DNA of 64,000 bases, taken from the NCBI RefSeq assembly GCF_036346875.1, contig NZ_CP107852.1:1426001-1490000 (forward strand). Direction: 5' to 3'. Both the position numbers and the translations under genes were made by a program. Numbering within the stretch: the first letter of the stretch is position 1; each line of letters starts with the position of its first letter. The notes under the pieces were generated by a model that was not told the origin of the DNA, searched no databases, and saw nothing but the letters and a program-made list of their open reading frames with translations. This stretch comes from Nocardia sp. NBC_00508 (GTDB taxonomy: Bacteria; Actinomycetota; Actinomycetes; Mycobacteriales; Mycobacteriaceae). Shown in pieces: positions 23,916 through 34,749 of the stretch.

Positions 23916-25583
23916 ATGGTGAGCGAACGACCTGTCCTGTTGCGCGCCCTGTGCGGGCTGCTGCTCCTGCTGGGAGCTATCACCCCGGTTACGGCGAACG
24001 CCGAGCCGCTCCGGGTGCCATTTCAGTGGAAGCAGGCGTTCATCGACAGCACCGACGGCACCCGGCTGCATGCGGACATCGTGCGCCCGGCCGGTATCTC
24101 CGAGGACACTCGCACTCCCGTCATCCTCACGGTCAGCCCGTATCGCGCGCATTCGGCGTACCTGAGCGAGCCGCGCCTGACCGGCGGCCCATCCACCGAC
24201 AACCTCAGCGCCGAGCTGTTCCTGAACGCCGGCTACACCTACGTGATCGTGGACCTACGCGGGTTCGGCGGCTCCAACGGCTGCCCGGATTTCGGCGGCC
24301 CGGGTGAGCGAGCGGACGTCGCCGCCGCGGTGGAGTGGGCGGCGAGCCAGCCGTGGTCCACCGGGAAGGTGGGCATGTTCGGCGTCTCCTACGAGGGGTG
24401 GACCGGGCTGATGGGTCTGGCCGGCAAGGCGAAGGGCCTCGCGGCGGTCGCCGCGTTCGAGCCGGTCGTCGACCCGTACTCCTACCTGTACATGCAGGGC
24501 GTCTCGTGGAAGTTCTCCGGCAAGCCGATCACCGAAAACGGCGTGCGCCCTGCCGATTCCGCCGGATTGGAGCATCTGCTCATCGCGTCCACCCCGCCGC
24601 GTCCGGAGGACGGCGGCGAATACCAGTCGAACGCAACGCAATTGCCGTGGCAGTGCTACCAGCACTACCTCTCCCAGGTCGCCGATCACACCCCGGACAC
24701 CAGCTTCTGGCGCGATCGTGATCTCGTCGCTCCCCTGCGCGGCAACACGATTCCGCTGTTCCTCGGCCAAGGCTTCGTCGACTACAACACCCGCGCCTAC
24801 CGAGTGTTCGACCTGTGGAACGGTCTCGGCCCCGGTGCGCATCGAGCCTGGTTCGGTCAGTGGGGCCACCGCACCTGTCACGACAAGTGCGGCACGCCGC
24901 ACTTCGACACCGAACTGCTCGCCTTTTTCGATAAGCATGTGGCGGAACGCGACGTCGAGATTCCCGGCCCGCGGATCACCGTCAGCCAGTTCGACGGCCA
25001 ATGGCGCGCGGAGACCGCGTGGCCGCCCGCCGATGCGCAGCGGGTCGCGGTCGAGCTGCGTCCCGGTCGCTACACCGACCGCGGCCTGGTTCCGGGACCC
25101 GACCGCGAAGTCTGGTCGGTGTCCGAGCCGCTGACCCACGATCAGCACCTGTCCGGCATCCCGACCGCGACGCTGCGGCTGAGCGGTCCGCCGACCGCGA
25201 CCGTCGCCGTCGAGCTCTACGACATCGCACCCGATCTGCGCGCCACCGTCATCACCCGAGGCATCGCCCCGGTCGGCGACACCGCGGAGGTCCGGTTGCT
25301 CGCCCAGGACTGGCCGATTGCGGCCGGGCACCGGATCGGCGTGCGAATCACCGACGTGGTCGACGACGTGTGGTCGCACGCGCCCGCCTTCGCCCCGGTC
25401 ACGGTCGCGGCGGCGAGTGTCGAGCTGCCGTTGCTGGCAGGCACGCGTCATCCCGATCTGCCCGGCGGGCTCACCGAGGGCATCGTGAAGTGGCGAAACG
25501 AGAAGACCATCGCCCTCGACCCCGGCATGTTGAACAATGCAACGGTGTCCATGAACCTGCCGAACCGCACCGGTGCCCGATGA
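23916..25583 (+). CDS. Secreted CocE/NonD-family (X-Pro dipeptidyl-peptidase-like) hydrolase
   Basis: 555 residues. A signal peptide (~1-29, LLLLLGAITPVTANA) suggests export. The alpha/beta-hydrolase core has the nucleophile Ser158 in GVSYEG, an RGFGGS oxyanion-region motif and FGQWGHRTC carrying the likely catalytic His. Residues ~370-555 form the jelly-roll domain typical of CocE/NonD esterases. Substrates are probably esters or peptides. The stop overlaps the start of the M20 peptidase gene (ATGA). Confidence 0.9.
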   Translation: MVSERPVLLRALCGLLLLLGAITPVTANAEPLRVPFQWKQAFIDSTDGTRLHADIVRPAGISEDTRTPVILTVSPYRAHSAYLSEPRLTGGPSTDNLSAELFLNAGYTYVIVDLRGFGGSNGCPDFGGPGERADVAAAVEWAASQPWSTGKVGMFGVSYEGWTGLMGLAGKAKGLAAVAAFEPVVDPYSYLYMQGVSWKFSGKPITENGVRPADSAGLEHLLIASTPPRPEDGGEYQSNATQLPWQCYQHYLSQVADHTPDTSFWRDRDLVAPLRGNTIPLFLGQGFVDYNTRAYRVFDLWNGLGPGAHRAWFGQWGHRTCHDKCGTPHFDTELLAFFDKHVAERDVEIPGPRITVSQFDGQWRAETAWPPADAQRVAVELRPGRYTDRGLVPGPDREVWSVSEPLTHDQHLSGIPTATLRLSGPPTATVAVELYDIAPDLRATVITRGIAPVGDTAEVRLLAQDWPIAAGHRIGVRITDVVDDVWSHAPAFAPVTVAAASVELPLLAGTRHPDLPGGLTEGIVKWRNEKTIALDPGMLNNATVSMNLPNRTGAR

Positions 25584-26950
25584 CCGAGCCGGTCGACGAC
25601 CTGACCGCCGAACGCCTCGCCGCCGCGCTGCGGTGTGCGACCGTGTCCGCCGACGACCCGCGCGACGCCGACAACGCCGCGTTCGACCGCCTCGACGCCC
25701 ACCTCCAGCAGTCCTTTCCCCGGGTGCACGCCGAACTCGAGCTGCGACGCTTCGGGCACAGCAGGCTCTACCGGTGGCCGGGCAGCGAACCCGGCCGGGT
25801 CGCCGCGATCCTGCTCGCGCACCAGGACGTGGTGCCGGTGGACAACCCGCAGCGCTGGACCCATCCGCCCTTCGCGGGGGTGGTCGACGACGAATACATC
25901 TGGGGCCGCGGCGCGATCGATGACAAGAGCCGCGTGCTCGCCATACTGGAGGCGGTCGAGTCGGCGCTCGCCGCGGGATTGCGGCCCCGGCACACGGTGT
26001 ATATGGCATTCGGGCACGACGAGGAGGTCTTCGGCGGGCATGGCGCCGAGCGCATAGCCGAGCATCTGCGGCAGGCGGGCGTGCGCGCGGACCTGCTGCT
26101 CGACGAGGGCGGCGTGATCACCGCGGGCGTCGTCGAGGGCGTACGGCAACCGGTGGCCACGATCATGCTCGGCGAGAAGGGTTACGCGACGGTCCGGCTG
26201 TCGGTCACCGAGGTGGGCGGGCATTCGTCCATGCCGGGCAAGCAGACCGCGGTCGGCCGGATCGCGCGCGCGGTGAGCCGGATCCAAGACCATCCGATGC
26301 CGCTGCGATTGACGCCGGTGATCGCGGACATGCTGGCGAGGTTGCGCGAGGTCCTGCCCGAGCCGCGGCGGCGCCTGCTCGGTCTCGCGGGCGTCGCGGG
26401 GCCGGTGATCACCCGGGTGATGGCGGCCCGGCCGCAGAGCGAGGCGATGGTGCGTACCACCGCCGCGCCCACGGTGATCCGCGGCGGGGTGAAGGCGAAC
26501 GTGCTGCCGCAGCACGCCGAGGCGCTGGTGAACTTCCGCATCCTGCCCGGCGACTCGGTCGCGTCGGTGCTTGCGCACTGTCGGAAGGTGGTGCGCGACA
26601 AGGGCATTCGGTTCGAACTGGTGGGCATGTCGGCGGAGCCGTCGCGCATCACCGGCCCAGGTCCCGCCTTCGACCTGATCGCCGATCTCGCTCGCGCCGT
26701 CGTCCCCGGCATCGCGGTGACCACCGGCATCGTTCCCGGCGCGACCGACTCCAGGCACTACCACGACTTGGCGGCCACCCGCTGCAACTTCGCCCCGATC
26801 GTGCTGGAGGAGAGCGATCTGGCCTCGATTCACGGAACCGACGAGCGCCTTTCCCGGGTCAACTACGCTCGACTCATCGAGTTCAACCGGCGGCTGATCG
26901 AGCACTTCGCGGCGACCAGCGTGCCACTGACGTCAGGAGCCGATGCATGA
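25580..26950 (+). CDS. M20-family metallopeptidase (PM20D1/carboxypeptidase S-like)
   Basis: 456 residues. The ATG at 25580 overlaps the CocE stop. Metal ligands: LLAHQDVVPV, GRGAIDDKS, GHDEEVFGG and a late SRHYHDL; the dimerisation domain contains GGHSSMPG. This is the subgroup of N-acyl-amino-acid hydrolases and synthases and Cps1-like carboxypeptidases, which fits an operon of ester and amide hydrolases with a lipase next to it. No signal peptide is visible. Confidence 0.92.
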   Translation: MTEPVDDLTAERLAAALRCATVSADDPRDADNAAFDRLDAHLQQSFPRVHAELELRRFGHSRLYRWPGSEPGRVAAILLAHQDVVPVDNPQRWTHPPFAGVVDDEYIWGRGAIDDKSRVLAILEAVESALAAGLRPRHTVYMAFGHDEEVFGGHGAERIAEHLRQAGVRADLLLDEGGVITAGVVEGVRQPVATIMLGEKGYATVRLSVTEVGGHSSMPGKQTAVGRIARAVSRIQDHPMPLRLTPVIADMLARLREVLPEPRRRLLGLAGVAGPVITRVMAARPQSEAMVRTTAAPTVIRGGVKANVLPQHAEALVNFRILPGDSVASVLAHCRKVVRDKGIRFELVGMSAEPSRITGPGPAFDLIADLARAVVPGIAVTTGIVPGATDSRHYHDLAATRCNFAPIVLEESDLASIHGTDERLSRVNYARLIEFNRRLIEHFAATSVPLTSGADA

Positions 26951-27843
26951 CGACCGAGCCGACGGCGCGCGACGCCACGCCGACCGAGCCGCCCGCCGCG
27001 CCCGCGATCCGCACCGACTCCGGCGAGTTCGACGGCATCGGCAGCGGGGTCGCCTGGCGCGCGTGGCTGCCCGAGGCCGAGGCGCGCGGTGTGATCGTCC
27101 TGGTACACGGCGTCGCCGAGCACTCCGGCCGCTACGCTCACGTCGGACAGCGCCTGGTCACCGCCGGTTTCGCGGTCTACGCGCTCGATCACATCGGACA
27201 CGGCAAGTCGGCGGGCGGCAAAGCCAATATCGGTTCGATGGCGGGCGCCGCCGACAACGTCGCCGCCATGCTGGCCATCGCGGGCCGGGAGCAGCCCGGC
27301 GTGCCACGCTTCCTGGTCGCGCACTCGATGGGCAGCCTCATCACCCTGTATCTGGCCACCAGGGCGTCGATCGACGTCGCGGGCATCGTGCTGTCCGCGC
27401 CGCCGCTGGACATTCCGGTGGGCAACCCCGTGCAGCGCATGCTCGCGCCGGTGCTGAGCAGGTTCACCCCGAATCTCGGTGTGCTGAAATTGGATTCGTC
27501 ACAGATCAGCCGTGATCCGGCGGTGGTCGCGGCCTACGACAACGATCCGCTGGTCTACCGGGGGATGCTGCCCGCCCGCACCGGTTCCGAGATGCTGAAC
27601 GCGACCCATACGGTCAAGGCTCGGCTGTCGAAGCTCACCGTGCCGCTGCTGGTGCTGCACGGCACCGCCGACGCGATCGCCGCGCCGTCGAGTTCGGACC
27701 TCATCGAGCGGGGTGCGGGATCGAAGGATCTCACGGTGATCCGCTACGAGGGTCTCTACCACGAGGTGTTCAACGAGCCCGAGCAGGAGAAGGTGTTCGA
27801 CGACGTGGTCGGGTGGCTGGAAGCGCACATTACCGGCCAGTAG
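26947..27843 (+). CDS. Monoacylglycerol lipase-like alpha/beta hydrolase
   Basis: 298 residues, starting in an ATGA overlap with the M20 gene. Motifs of the monoglyceride lipase group: VLVHGVAEHSGRYAH, DHIGHGKS, nucleophile in VAHSMGS, LVLHGTADAI (acid) and YEGLYHEVFNE (His). It releases fatty acids from monoacylglycerols, probably in the cytoplasm or at the membrane. Third member of the coupled hydrolase operon. Confidence 0.93.
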   Translation: MTTEPTARDATPTEPPAAPAIRTDSGEFDGIGSGVAWRAWLPEAEARGVIVLVHGVAEHSGRYAHVGQRLVTAGFAVYALDHIGHGKSAGGKANIGSMAGAADNVAAMLAIAGREQPGVPRFLVAHSMGSLITLYLATRASIDVAGIVLSAPPLDIPVGNPVQRMLAPVLSRFTPNLGVLKLDSSQISRDPAVVAAYDNDPLVYRGMLPARTGSEMLNATHTVKARLSKLTVPLLVLHGTADAIAAPSSSDLIERGAGSKDLTVIRYEGLYHEVFNEPEQEKVFDDVVGWLEAHITGQ

Positions 27844-28305
<462 letters not shown>

Positions 28306-28310
28306 CGCGA

Positions 28311-28505
28311 CTACCGGAACTTCGTCAGGCAGGCGCTCTCCCCATCCAGCACGCCGGTGCGGAAGGCATCCAGCCGCTGGTAGCCGCTCGGCACATCTTG
28401 CCGTTCACGTCGGCCGCCGCGAGTCCGTCGGCGAGCAGCCCGGACACTGCCTCGTCCAGGTCGCCCGCGGACAGGTGGGGGTCGCATGGCGGTTTTTCGA
28501 ACCAA
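28311..28505 (-). pseudogene. Frameshifted remnant of a small, possibly secreted protein
   Basis: One minus-strand frame encodes PCDPHLSAGDLDEAVSGLLA and continues to ADVNGK. A second frame continues with SGYQRLDAFRTGVLDGESAC and stops at 28311. Joined by a single-base shift near 28395-28400 they give a plausible C-terminal domain with two cysteines. No start or 5' half is visible, so this is a truncated and frameshifted relic. Confidence 0.4.
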
Positions 28506-28583
28506 GGCTCACACAATGGTATGGACCGGCGATGCCGAAAATCCGCTGCGCACTTGGCTTGGGCCTCGCCCTGCGTGACGGAA

Positions 28584-29288
<705 letters not shown>

Positions 29289-29546
29289 TCAGGGCAGCTC
29301 GGGACCTGGCCCGCGACGCGCCCGGCTTGCTCGACGAGCGGTATCGGCCTTTCCCAGAGCCGGGAATAACGGGTTCAGTCGTTGCCCGGCGTCGCTCCGG
29401 ATCCGCGCTGCGATAGTGCCCGGAAAAGGTGTGGTGCCATCCTCGCGGGGTAGGTAATCGATCGAGACCCGCCTGTCACCGCGGTGACGGTGCCGGGCAA
29501 CCGCTCCACGCTCGAAGGACATCCCCGCCGAAGCAAAGGAGCCAAC

Positions 29547-30014
29547 ATGTCCACCATCCACTTCAAGGAGACGACGAACTCGACGCCCGAGCAGTTTGTC
29601 GCGGCGCTGACCGACTTCGGGCCCGGCCGCTCACAGCTGTTCGGCAACAGCACCGACGAATACCTCGAGGTGCACGCCCAGGGCCCCGGCGAGGCCGACG
29701 TCACGGAGGGCTCGCGCGGCATCTGGGAGCGCCTGCACTACGACTGGTCAGACCCCAACCGCGTCGTCATGATGACCACCGACTCCAACGTATGGGGCGG
29801 CCACTCGGGCCACACCTACACCTTCACTCGCCAGCCCGACGGGACGACCGATCTGGATGTCGTCGTGGTGCGCGAGGGCAAGAACCTCAAGGGCCGGGTG
29901 CTCGGCGTGGTGGTCGGGACGGTCGGTAAGCGCGTCCTGAGACAGGCGCTCGAAAAGACTGTCAAGGCCGTCGAAGCTCGCAACAGCGGCACGGGAACGG
30001 GGGAACGCCCGTGA
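29547..30014 (+). CDS. SRPBCC-superfamily (polyketide-cyclase/START-like) protein
   Basis: 155 residues from the ATG at 29547, with AAAGGAG upstream. The N-terminal STIHFKETTNSTPEQF, the central WERLHYDWSDPNRVVMM and the long C-terminal helix (VGKRVLRQALEKTVKAVEAR) give the helix-grip fold used for hydrophobic ligands. The function is unknown. Confidence 0.8.
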   Translation: MSTIHFKETTNSTPEQFVAALTDFGPGRSQLFGNSTDEYLEVHAQGPGEADVTEGSRGIWERLHYDWSDPNRVVMMTTDSNVWGGHSGHTYTFTRQPDGTTDLDVVVVREGKNLKGRVLGVVVGTVGKRVLRQALEKTVKAVEARNSGTGTGERP

Positions 30015-30476
30015 CCGGACCCGCCGCGGGGACGCCGCTCGCAGGCACCACTTTCACGGACCGCTAGGTCGAGTCTTCGCAGTTCGGAGGCTGCGTCCGG
30101 GGGACGCTGTGGTTCGTCACCGGCCAGGGTGCTTCCCCGGCTCGGACGTGGCGTCGGCGCTCCGGCCGGCGAGCAGGCGCAGGGCGTTCGCGGACGGTGG
30201 TCCGGGCTCGACGGTGTACAGACCCAGCGTCCGCTCCGGATCACCGACCGGAGTGAAGGCCTCGAAACCGGAGCATGCCATGACCTGCACGGCGGAGGAC
30301 TTCCCCAGTGTCCGACTTTTCGTCGCCAAGTGGCAGGCATTCCCGGTCCCCCGCCGCCGGACCACGACAGCCCGAGTTGACCGCCTGGGCGACCGAGCGC
30401 CACGCCGCGATCACCATCGGGCTCTCGCTTAGCTGGGCTGAGCTTCACCGAATCCGCGGTGATTCGCTCACGTCGT
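30015..30476. other. 462-bp stretch without a supported gene
   Basis: Several short frames exist on both strands but none has a good start or coding-like composition throughout. A plus-strand piece around 30360-30440 (ELTAWATERHAAITIGLSL) looks faintly protein-like and may be a decayed gene. Confidence 0.4.
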
Positions 30477-30926
30477 TCAGTTCGTTTCCAGAGAGCGTTT
30501 CATTCTCGCGTCGACGTAGGCGATGAGGCATTGCAATGGCCAGCGGCCGTCGTCCCTCAGTTCGAAAGTGTCGACACGGTCACGCAGCTCCCATAAGAGG
30601 CTGTCGATCTCCTGGACGTCGTGCATGGTCAAGTCGCCGCGCTGGGTTTCCGCCAATGCCGACTGCAGTTCTCGATCGATCTCCGCCAACATCCCGCGAA
30701 GCCATTGGGTCCGGCCGAGGACGGCGTCATGGCTCTTCAGCTCGACGTAGTCGAACAGGTTTCGGAGCGGACTCTGCTCGATCGTGCCCGGAAGCGGGAA
30801 AGGCACCCGGTCTCGAACAATTTCGAGCTGACGCCGGACCTCGCGGGCGCTCGCAACGGAGAACTCGTCTCGCAAGGAAGCCGACAGCCCGAGAAGCAGT
30901 CGCTCGATGTTATCCACGCTCGCCAC
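30477..30926 (-). CDS. Hypothetical helical protein
   Basis: 149 residues from GTG 30926 (VASVDNIERLLLG). All-helical, charged and soluble, with heptad-like spacing (SVASAREVRRQLEIVRDRV, LRGMLAEIDRELQSALAE). No known domain is recognised. Longer readings start further upstream but have low-complexity, non-coding-like N-termini. It stands apart from its neighbours. Confidence 0.6.
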   Translation of the reverse strand: MASVDNIERLLLGLSASLRDEFSVASAREVRRQLEIVRDRVPFPLPGTIEQSPLRNLFDYVELKSHDAVLGRTQWLRGMLAEIDRELQSALAETQRGDLTMHDVQEIDSLLWELRDRVDTFELRDDGRWPLQCLIAYVDARMKRSLETN

Positions 30927-31174
30927 CTGCCCACCACCGCAAGACGTTACCGCCGACCACCATACCGGCCCCGCACAGCTGGTGTCGGTGGCGCAACGCC
31001 GGGGCCAGGACCGGTCCTCGCTCATTGGCGCGCAGATCCGGTCGCCGAGATCTGCTTTGCTGAGCACGGCTAGGTGGACGATAGCCGTCCGCATCTGCGC
31101 GATTCGGCGAAATCCCGTCCTCGCACCGGCCATGCCGGGTGCGGAATGCGCGGCTGGTGGCCGCAGACAACCGG

Positions 31175-32116
31175 TCAGTGGAGCTGAATTCGGGCGATGA
31201 GGGCGCGGTGGTCGGAGCCGGGGACGGTGAGGCTGTGTAGTTGTTCGGCGGTGGCGTCGGCCAGCAAAATGTGGTCGATGCCGATCACCGGGCCCCAGCG
31301 GCGGTCTTCCGGGTACGTGGGCAGCAGGCCCGCGCCGCTTTGGTCGGCGGCCGAGGCGAAGCGGCCGCGGAGCAGGTCGCGGTAGGCGGTGTGGTCGCGG
31401 GTGGCGTTGAAGTCGGCGCCCACGATGGCCGGTCCGCGGTGCGCGTCCAGGATTTCGCGGGTCCTGCGCATCTCCGCGGTCCAGGCGGGGAAATTGAAAG
31501 GGGGCGGGACCGGATGAAAGGCGAAGACGGTGATCGGCCCGCGTTCCGGGTGATCCATCGTCGCGGAGACGTTGTTCAGGATGTACCCGTCGTATTTCTT
31601 GTTGTCCCGCAGCGGATATCGGCTGTAGATTCCCGTGCCGCCACCGCCGCCACCGGGTTCGGTACAGCGGTAAGGCAGTTCATCGAGCAGGCCCGCACCC
31701 GCCAGCCGCTCGACCGCCTCGCCGGTCAGCTCGTCGACGGTCAGCACGTCGACCCGGTTGTCCCGGACCGCGCGCACCACGGCGGCCGGATCGGCCTTGC
31801 CGAACAGCAAATTCGATTGCATGACGGTCATCCGCGGCCCGCTCGCGGCCCGTCCTTCCGGCACGAACGCGGGCACCAACGTCCACAGCACCGCCACGGC
31901 CAGCACCCCGGCCACGGCCGCACTGCGCCACCCACGCGCGATCAGCATCAGCACCAAACCGGCGACCGCTCCGATCATCAGGTACGACGCCCCCGACGCG
32001 AGCAGCACCAGCCCCCGCCGCTCCCACGCTCCGAAATGCAACACGATCCCGACGGCGCCCGCAGCTACAGCGCACCACCCCGCACCGAGCAAAGCCCGGT
32101 CTATCCATTTACGCAT
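31175..32116 (-). CDS. Membrane-anchored endonuclease/exonuclease/phosphatase (EEP) family protein
   Basis: 313 residues from the ATG at 32116 (MRKWIDRALL). Three hydrophobic helices in the first ~100 residues anchor it, with the catalytic domain outside. EEP motifs: MQSNLLFGKAD, VDELT (metal Glu), GADFNATRD, IDHILLAD and the terminal GSDHRALIA. Members with this layout hydrolyse phosphodiesters, including nucleic acids and phospholipid headgroups. The substrate is unknown. Confidence 0.9.
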   Translation of the reverse strand: MRKWIDRALLGAGWCAVAAGAVGIVLHFGAWERRGLVLLASGASYLMIGAVAGLVLMLIARGWRSAAVAGVLAVAVLWTLVPAFVPEGRAASGPRMTVMQSNLLFGKADPAAVVRAVRDNRVDVLTVDELTGEAVERLAGAGLLDELPYRCTEPGGGGGGTGIYSRYPLRDNKKYDGYILNNVSATMDHPERGPITVFAFHPVPPPFNFPAWTAEMRRTREILDAHRGPAIVGADFNATRDHTAYRDLLRGRFASAADQSGAGLLPTYPEDRRWGPVIGIDHILLADATAEQLHSLTVPGSDHRALIARIQLH

Positions 32117-32435
32117 GCGGCCGAGCCTAGGCAATGCCGGTGAAGTCGCGGTGTGGGGCATGTGTGGATTCCATGAGGGAACGACTCCTACTCGCCGTCG
32201 ACCAGCCCGATCACGGATCAAGCCGCCTGCGCCGTTTGCGATCCCGACCGTGACCGAGGACCTGTCTTTCCCCATAGGGACAGCCTGGTCGCTGCCGGGC
32301 ACACCGGTCGTCGACCTAGCGGACGGCTGAAGACGTCACTGAGCGAATCCACACTTCCTCACCGGGCCGATCCACAATCGCTTCCCACGGAAAGCTCAGG
32401 AGCGGAGGAGGTGTACAGGAAGCTTGTTGAAAGTC
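32117..32435. other. 319-bp intergenic stretch
   Basis: It lies between the divergent end regions of the EEP phosphatase and the esterase gene. I see no convincing gene, repeat or hairpin. Confidence 0.5.
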
Positions 32436-33437
32436 CTATCGAACGCCGAGGCCCGCTTGCAGAGTCGGCCAGGATTTGGGCAATGCGGCCTTCCAGTACG
32501 GCCATGAGTGGACGCCGACGGCGGCGTAGTCGAGCGAGAGGTCGGCGCCGAAGAGTTTCATGGCGGGCGCGGTGGCGAGGGTGCAGTCATGCGAGATGTG
32601 TTCGATCTCGTTCGCCCGGAGCGGGTCGTTGGGCCACGACCAGTTGTCGTCGAACGGGGCATCGTCGGGGCCGGGCACGCCGGTGCCCACGTACAGGTGG
32701 ACCGGTTTGCCGCGCAGCGCGTCGAGATGTTTGCTCGGATCGTGCGCGTCCCACTCCGGATTGCCCGCGGTACCCCACATGTTGTCCGGGTTCCCGCCTC
32801 TCGACTCGACCACGGGGCGCACCGAGAGTTGCCCGATACCGTCGGTCTTATAGCAACCGCTGAAAGCTGCCAGGGCCCGGAACATGTCGGGGTGCCGCAC
32901 GGCCAGAATGGCCGCCGCTCCCGCTCCCATCGAAAGTCCGCCGACGGCGTAGACCCCGTTGCCTTTCAGCTCGCGGTCGATCAGCGGCGGCAGCTCCGAG
33001 GTGAGAAACGTCTCCCACTTCTGGTGTCCGAGTTCGGGGTCGTCCTTCAACCAGTCGGTGTAATAGGTACCCCCGCCGCCGACGGGCATCACCACGTTGA
33101 CCGGCTTGTCGGCGAAGAACTCCTTGGCGCCTCCGCGCAGAGTCCAGGTGCTTCTCGGCTGGGATTCCGACGCCCCGTTTCCGTCCAGCAGCAGCAAGGT
33201 CGGCCGGGATGCCGCCTGGTTCGCCGGTACCAGCACGTCGAGGTGAATGGTGCGCTTCATCGCGGGCGAGCGGACGTACATCTGCCATTGCTGCGCAGAG
33301 GTCTTCTCGATCCGCTCGACGACGGCCTCCGCGTTCGCTTGGGGAGCCGCGACGAACAGCGGTGCGACAGCGACCACTGCAGCTGCGGCAACAGACCCCA
33401 TTCGCCGGAACCCTCGACGCCCTCGCAACACCGACAT
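32436..33437 (-). CDS. Secreted antigen-85/mycolyltransferase-like esterase
   Basis: 333 residues from the ATG at 33437. Signal peptide ~1-37 (AAAAVVAVAPLFVAAPQANA). Esterase-D/antigen-85 features: LLLLDGNGASE, the nucleophile in VGGLSMGAGAA, SGCYKTDGIG, GGNPDNMWG and the terminal HSWPYW with the catalytic His. In mycolata such enzymes transfer mycolic acids to trehalose or arabinogalactan, or act as esterases in the envelope. A related gene of the same design lies at 35946-37109. Confidence 0.9.
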   Translation of the reverse strand: MSVLRGRRGFRRMGSVAAAAVVAVAPLFVAAPQANAEAVVERIEKTSAQQWQMYVRSPAMKRTIHLDVLVPANQAASRPTLLLLDGNGASESQPRSTWTLRGGAKEFFADKPVNVVMPVGGGGTYYTDWLKDDPELGHQKWETFLTSELPPLIDRELKGNGVYAVGGLSMGAGAAAILAVRHPDMFRALAAFSGCYKTDGIGQLSVRPVVESRGGNPDNMWGTAGNPEWDAHDPSKHLDALRGKPVHLYVGTGVPGPDDAPFDDNWSWPNDPLRANEIEHISHDCTLATAPAMKLFGADLSLDYAAVGVHSWPYWKAALPKSWPTLQAGLGVR

Positions 33438-33675
33438 GCGCAAAACCACCGTACGAACCCCATCGACGTTTGGCCCCATCGGAGGCCGTGACTTTTTCGC
33501 GCCAACAATGCCATGAAATTGCTGAACCACCACTACAGGGAAGTGGGTGCCGCGACGGACGTCTCAGCTGGTTCGATCGGGTCGAGCCGGTAGTTACGGG
33601 GTTGTAGCCCGCCGGAGTGGTCTGGTGTCGGTCGGCGGGCCTCGGGTATCGGTGGCCCCGCACAGGGGCCACCGT

Positions 33676-34314
33676 TCACCGGCTCATCAACTCCGTGAGC
33701 GTGGCGGTATCCGTCGTCAGCGAGCCACCGGCGAATTCCAGGGTGGCGTGCGACCGTTCGGCTGCTGCCGGATGGCCCGCGCCGCAGGCATCGGTGACGA
33801 TGATCGGCAGGTAGCCCAGGTCCAGGCTGTGGCGGACGGTCGGCTCGATGCCCACCTCCATGGCGATGCCTGCCACGGCGAACGTATCGATTCCGCAGTC
33901 GCGCAACGCGATATCGAGCGGTGTCGCGGCGAAGGCCGACATGGTGATCTTGTCGAACACCACTTCGTCGGGGCCGGGGGCCAACTCGGGGGCCAGCTGG
34001 AACTGCGGTGAGCCCTGCGGGAAGCTGGAGTGCAGCTCGGCGGGATCGTCCACGCGCTGCCACTGCATGGCGGCGCGCAGCTGGGCGACGCCGGACGCGG
34101 CGACCGGCAGCGACATGTGCCGGGTGTAGAACACCCGGTAACCGCCCGCCCGAGCGGCATCTCGCAATTGCACGCACGCCTGCACGATCTTGTCGCCGTC
34201 CGGGATCTGGCGCACGATGCCGACTTGCATGTCGTAGATGAGCAGCGCCATGCGCGCGGGGTCGCAGGCGTCCGGGACGGTCTGCGGAATGCTGAGGCCG
34301 AAGGCGTGTCGCAT
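33676..34314 (-). CDS. Isochorismatase-fold protein lacking the usual catalytic cysteine
   Basis: 212 residues from the ATG at 34314; a GTG at 34320 overlapping the upstream stop is an alternative. The cysteine-hydrolase fold is clear: MALLIYDMQVGIV with the catalytic Asp, VFDKITMSAF with the Lys, and LGYLPIIVTDA. At the position where family members have a Cys before the conserved helix, this protein reads AGIAMEVGIEPT, without Cys. It may therefore be non-hydrolytic or use another mechanism. It is coupled to a muconolactone-isomerase-like gene and faces an HxlR regulator. Confidence 0.85.
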   Translation of the reverse strand: MRHAFGLSIPQTVPDACDPARMALLIYDMQVGIVRQIPDGDKIVQACVQLRDAARAGGYRVFYTRHMSLPVAASGVAQLRAAMQWQRVDDPAELHSSFPQGSPQFQLAPELAPGPDEVVFDKITMSAFAATPLDIALRDCGIDTFAVAGIAMEVGIEPTVRHSLDLGYLPIIVTDACGAGHPAAAERSHATLEFAGGSLTTDTATLTELMSR

Positions 34315-34316
34315 CG

Positions 34317-34643
34317 TCACGCGGTCCGGTCGTACGGCTCGGCGACGTCGACCGCCGAGTCCATCAGCGCCTCCAGCGGCAACGGCGCCTGCACCGGAAC
34401 GTAGGTCCACTCCAGGTACCCCGCCTTGGTGAGCGGGAAGTCCGCGACGTATTTCTCCGCCTCCTCGACGCTGTCGACTTCGAACACGATCACCACACCG
34501 GGCTCGTCGGCGCGGGCGTAGTTCTCCCGCACGATGCCCGCCTTCCACAGCCGCCACACATTGGCGACCTCCTCGGGCAGATACGGGTTGATCGTCTCCA
34601 GCGTGACGCCCGGCTTGAATCGGTCGAAAACGATGACCTTCAT
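34317..34643 (-). CDS. Muconolactone isomerase-like/dimeric alpha-beta barrel protein
   Basis: 108 residues from the ATG at 34643, chosen because GGAGCG lies about nine bases upstream. The ferredoxin-like alpha-beta fold is suggested by MKVIVFDRFKPG, VIVFEVDSVEEAEKYVADFP and YVPVQAPLPLEALM. Such small proteins isomerise or bind aromatic-ring-cleavage products. Its stop almost overlaps the isochorismatase-fold gene, so the two form one operon controlled from the HxlR-side promoter. Confidence 0.75.
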   Translation of the reverse strand: MKVIVFDRFKPGVTLETINPYLPEEVANVWRLWKAGIVRENYARADEPGVVIVFEVDSVEEAEKYVADFPLTKAGYLEWTYVPVQAPLPLEALMDSAVDVAEPYDRTA

Positions 34644-34749
34644 AGGTTTTCGCTCCATGTCTGCGTTGGTCGATATGAACGGCATTCATGGAATCGCGAC
34701 GATTACAGTGTTACAAGAACGCACTTTTCGGTGAGTACCCGGAGGTCAT

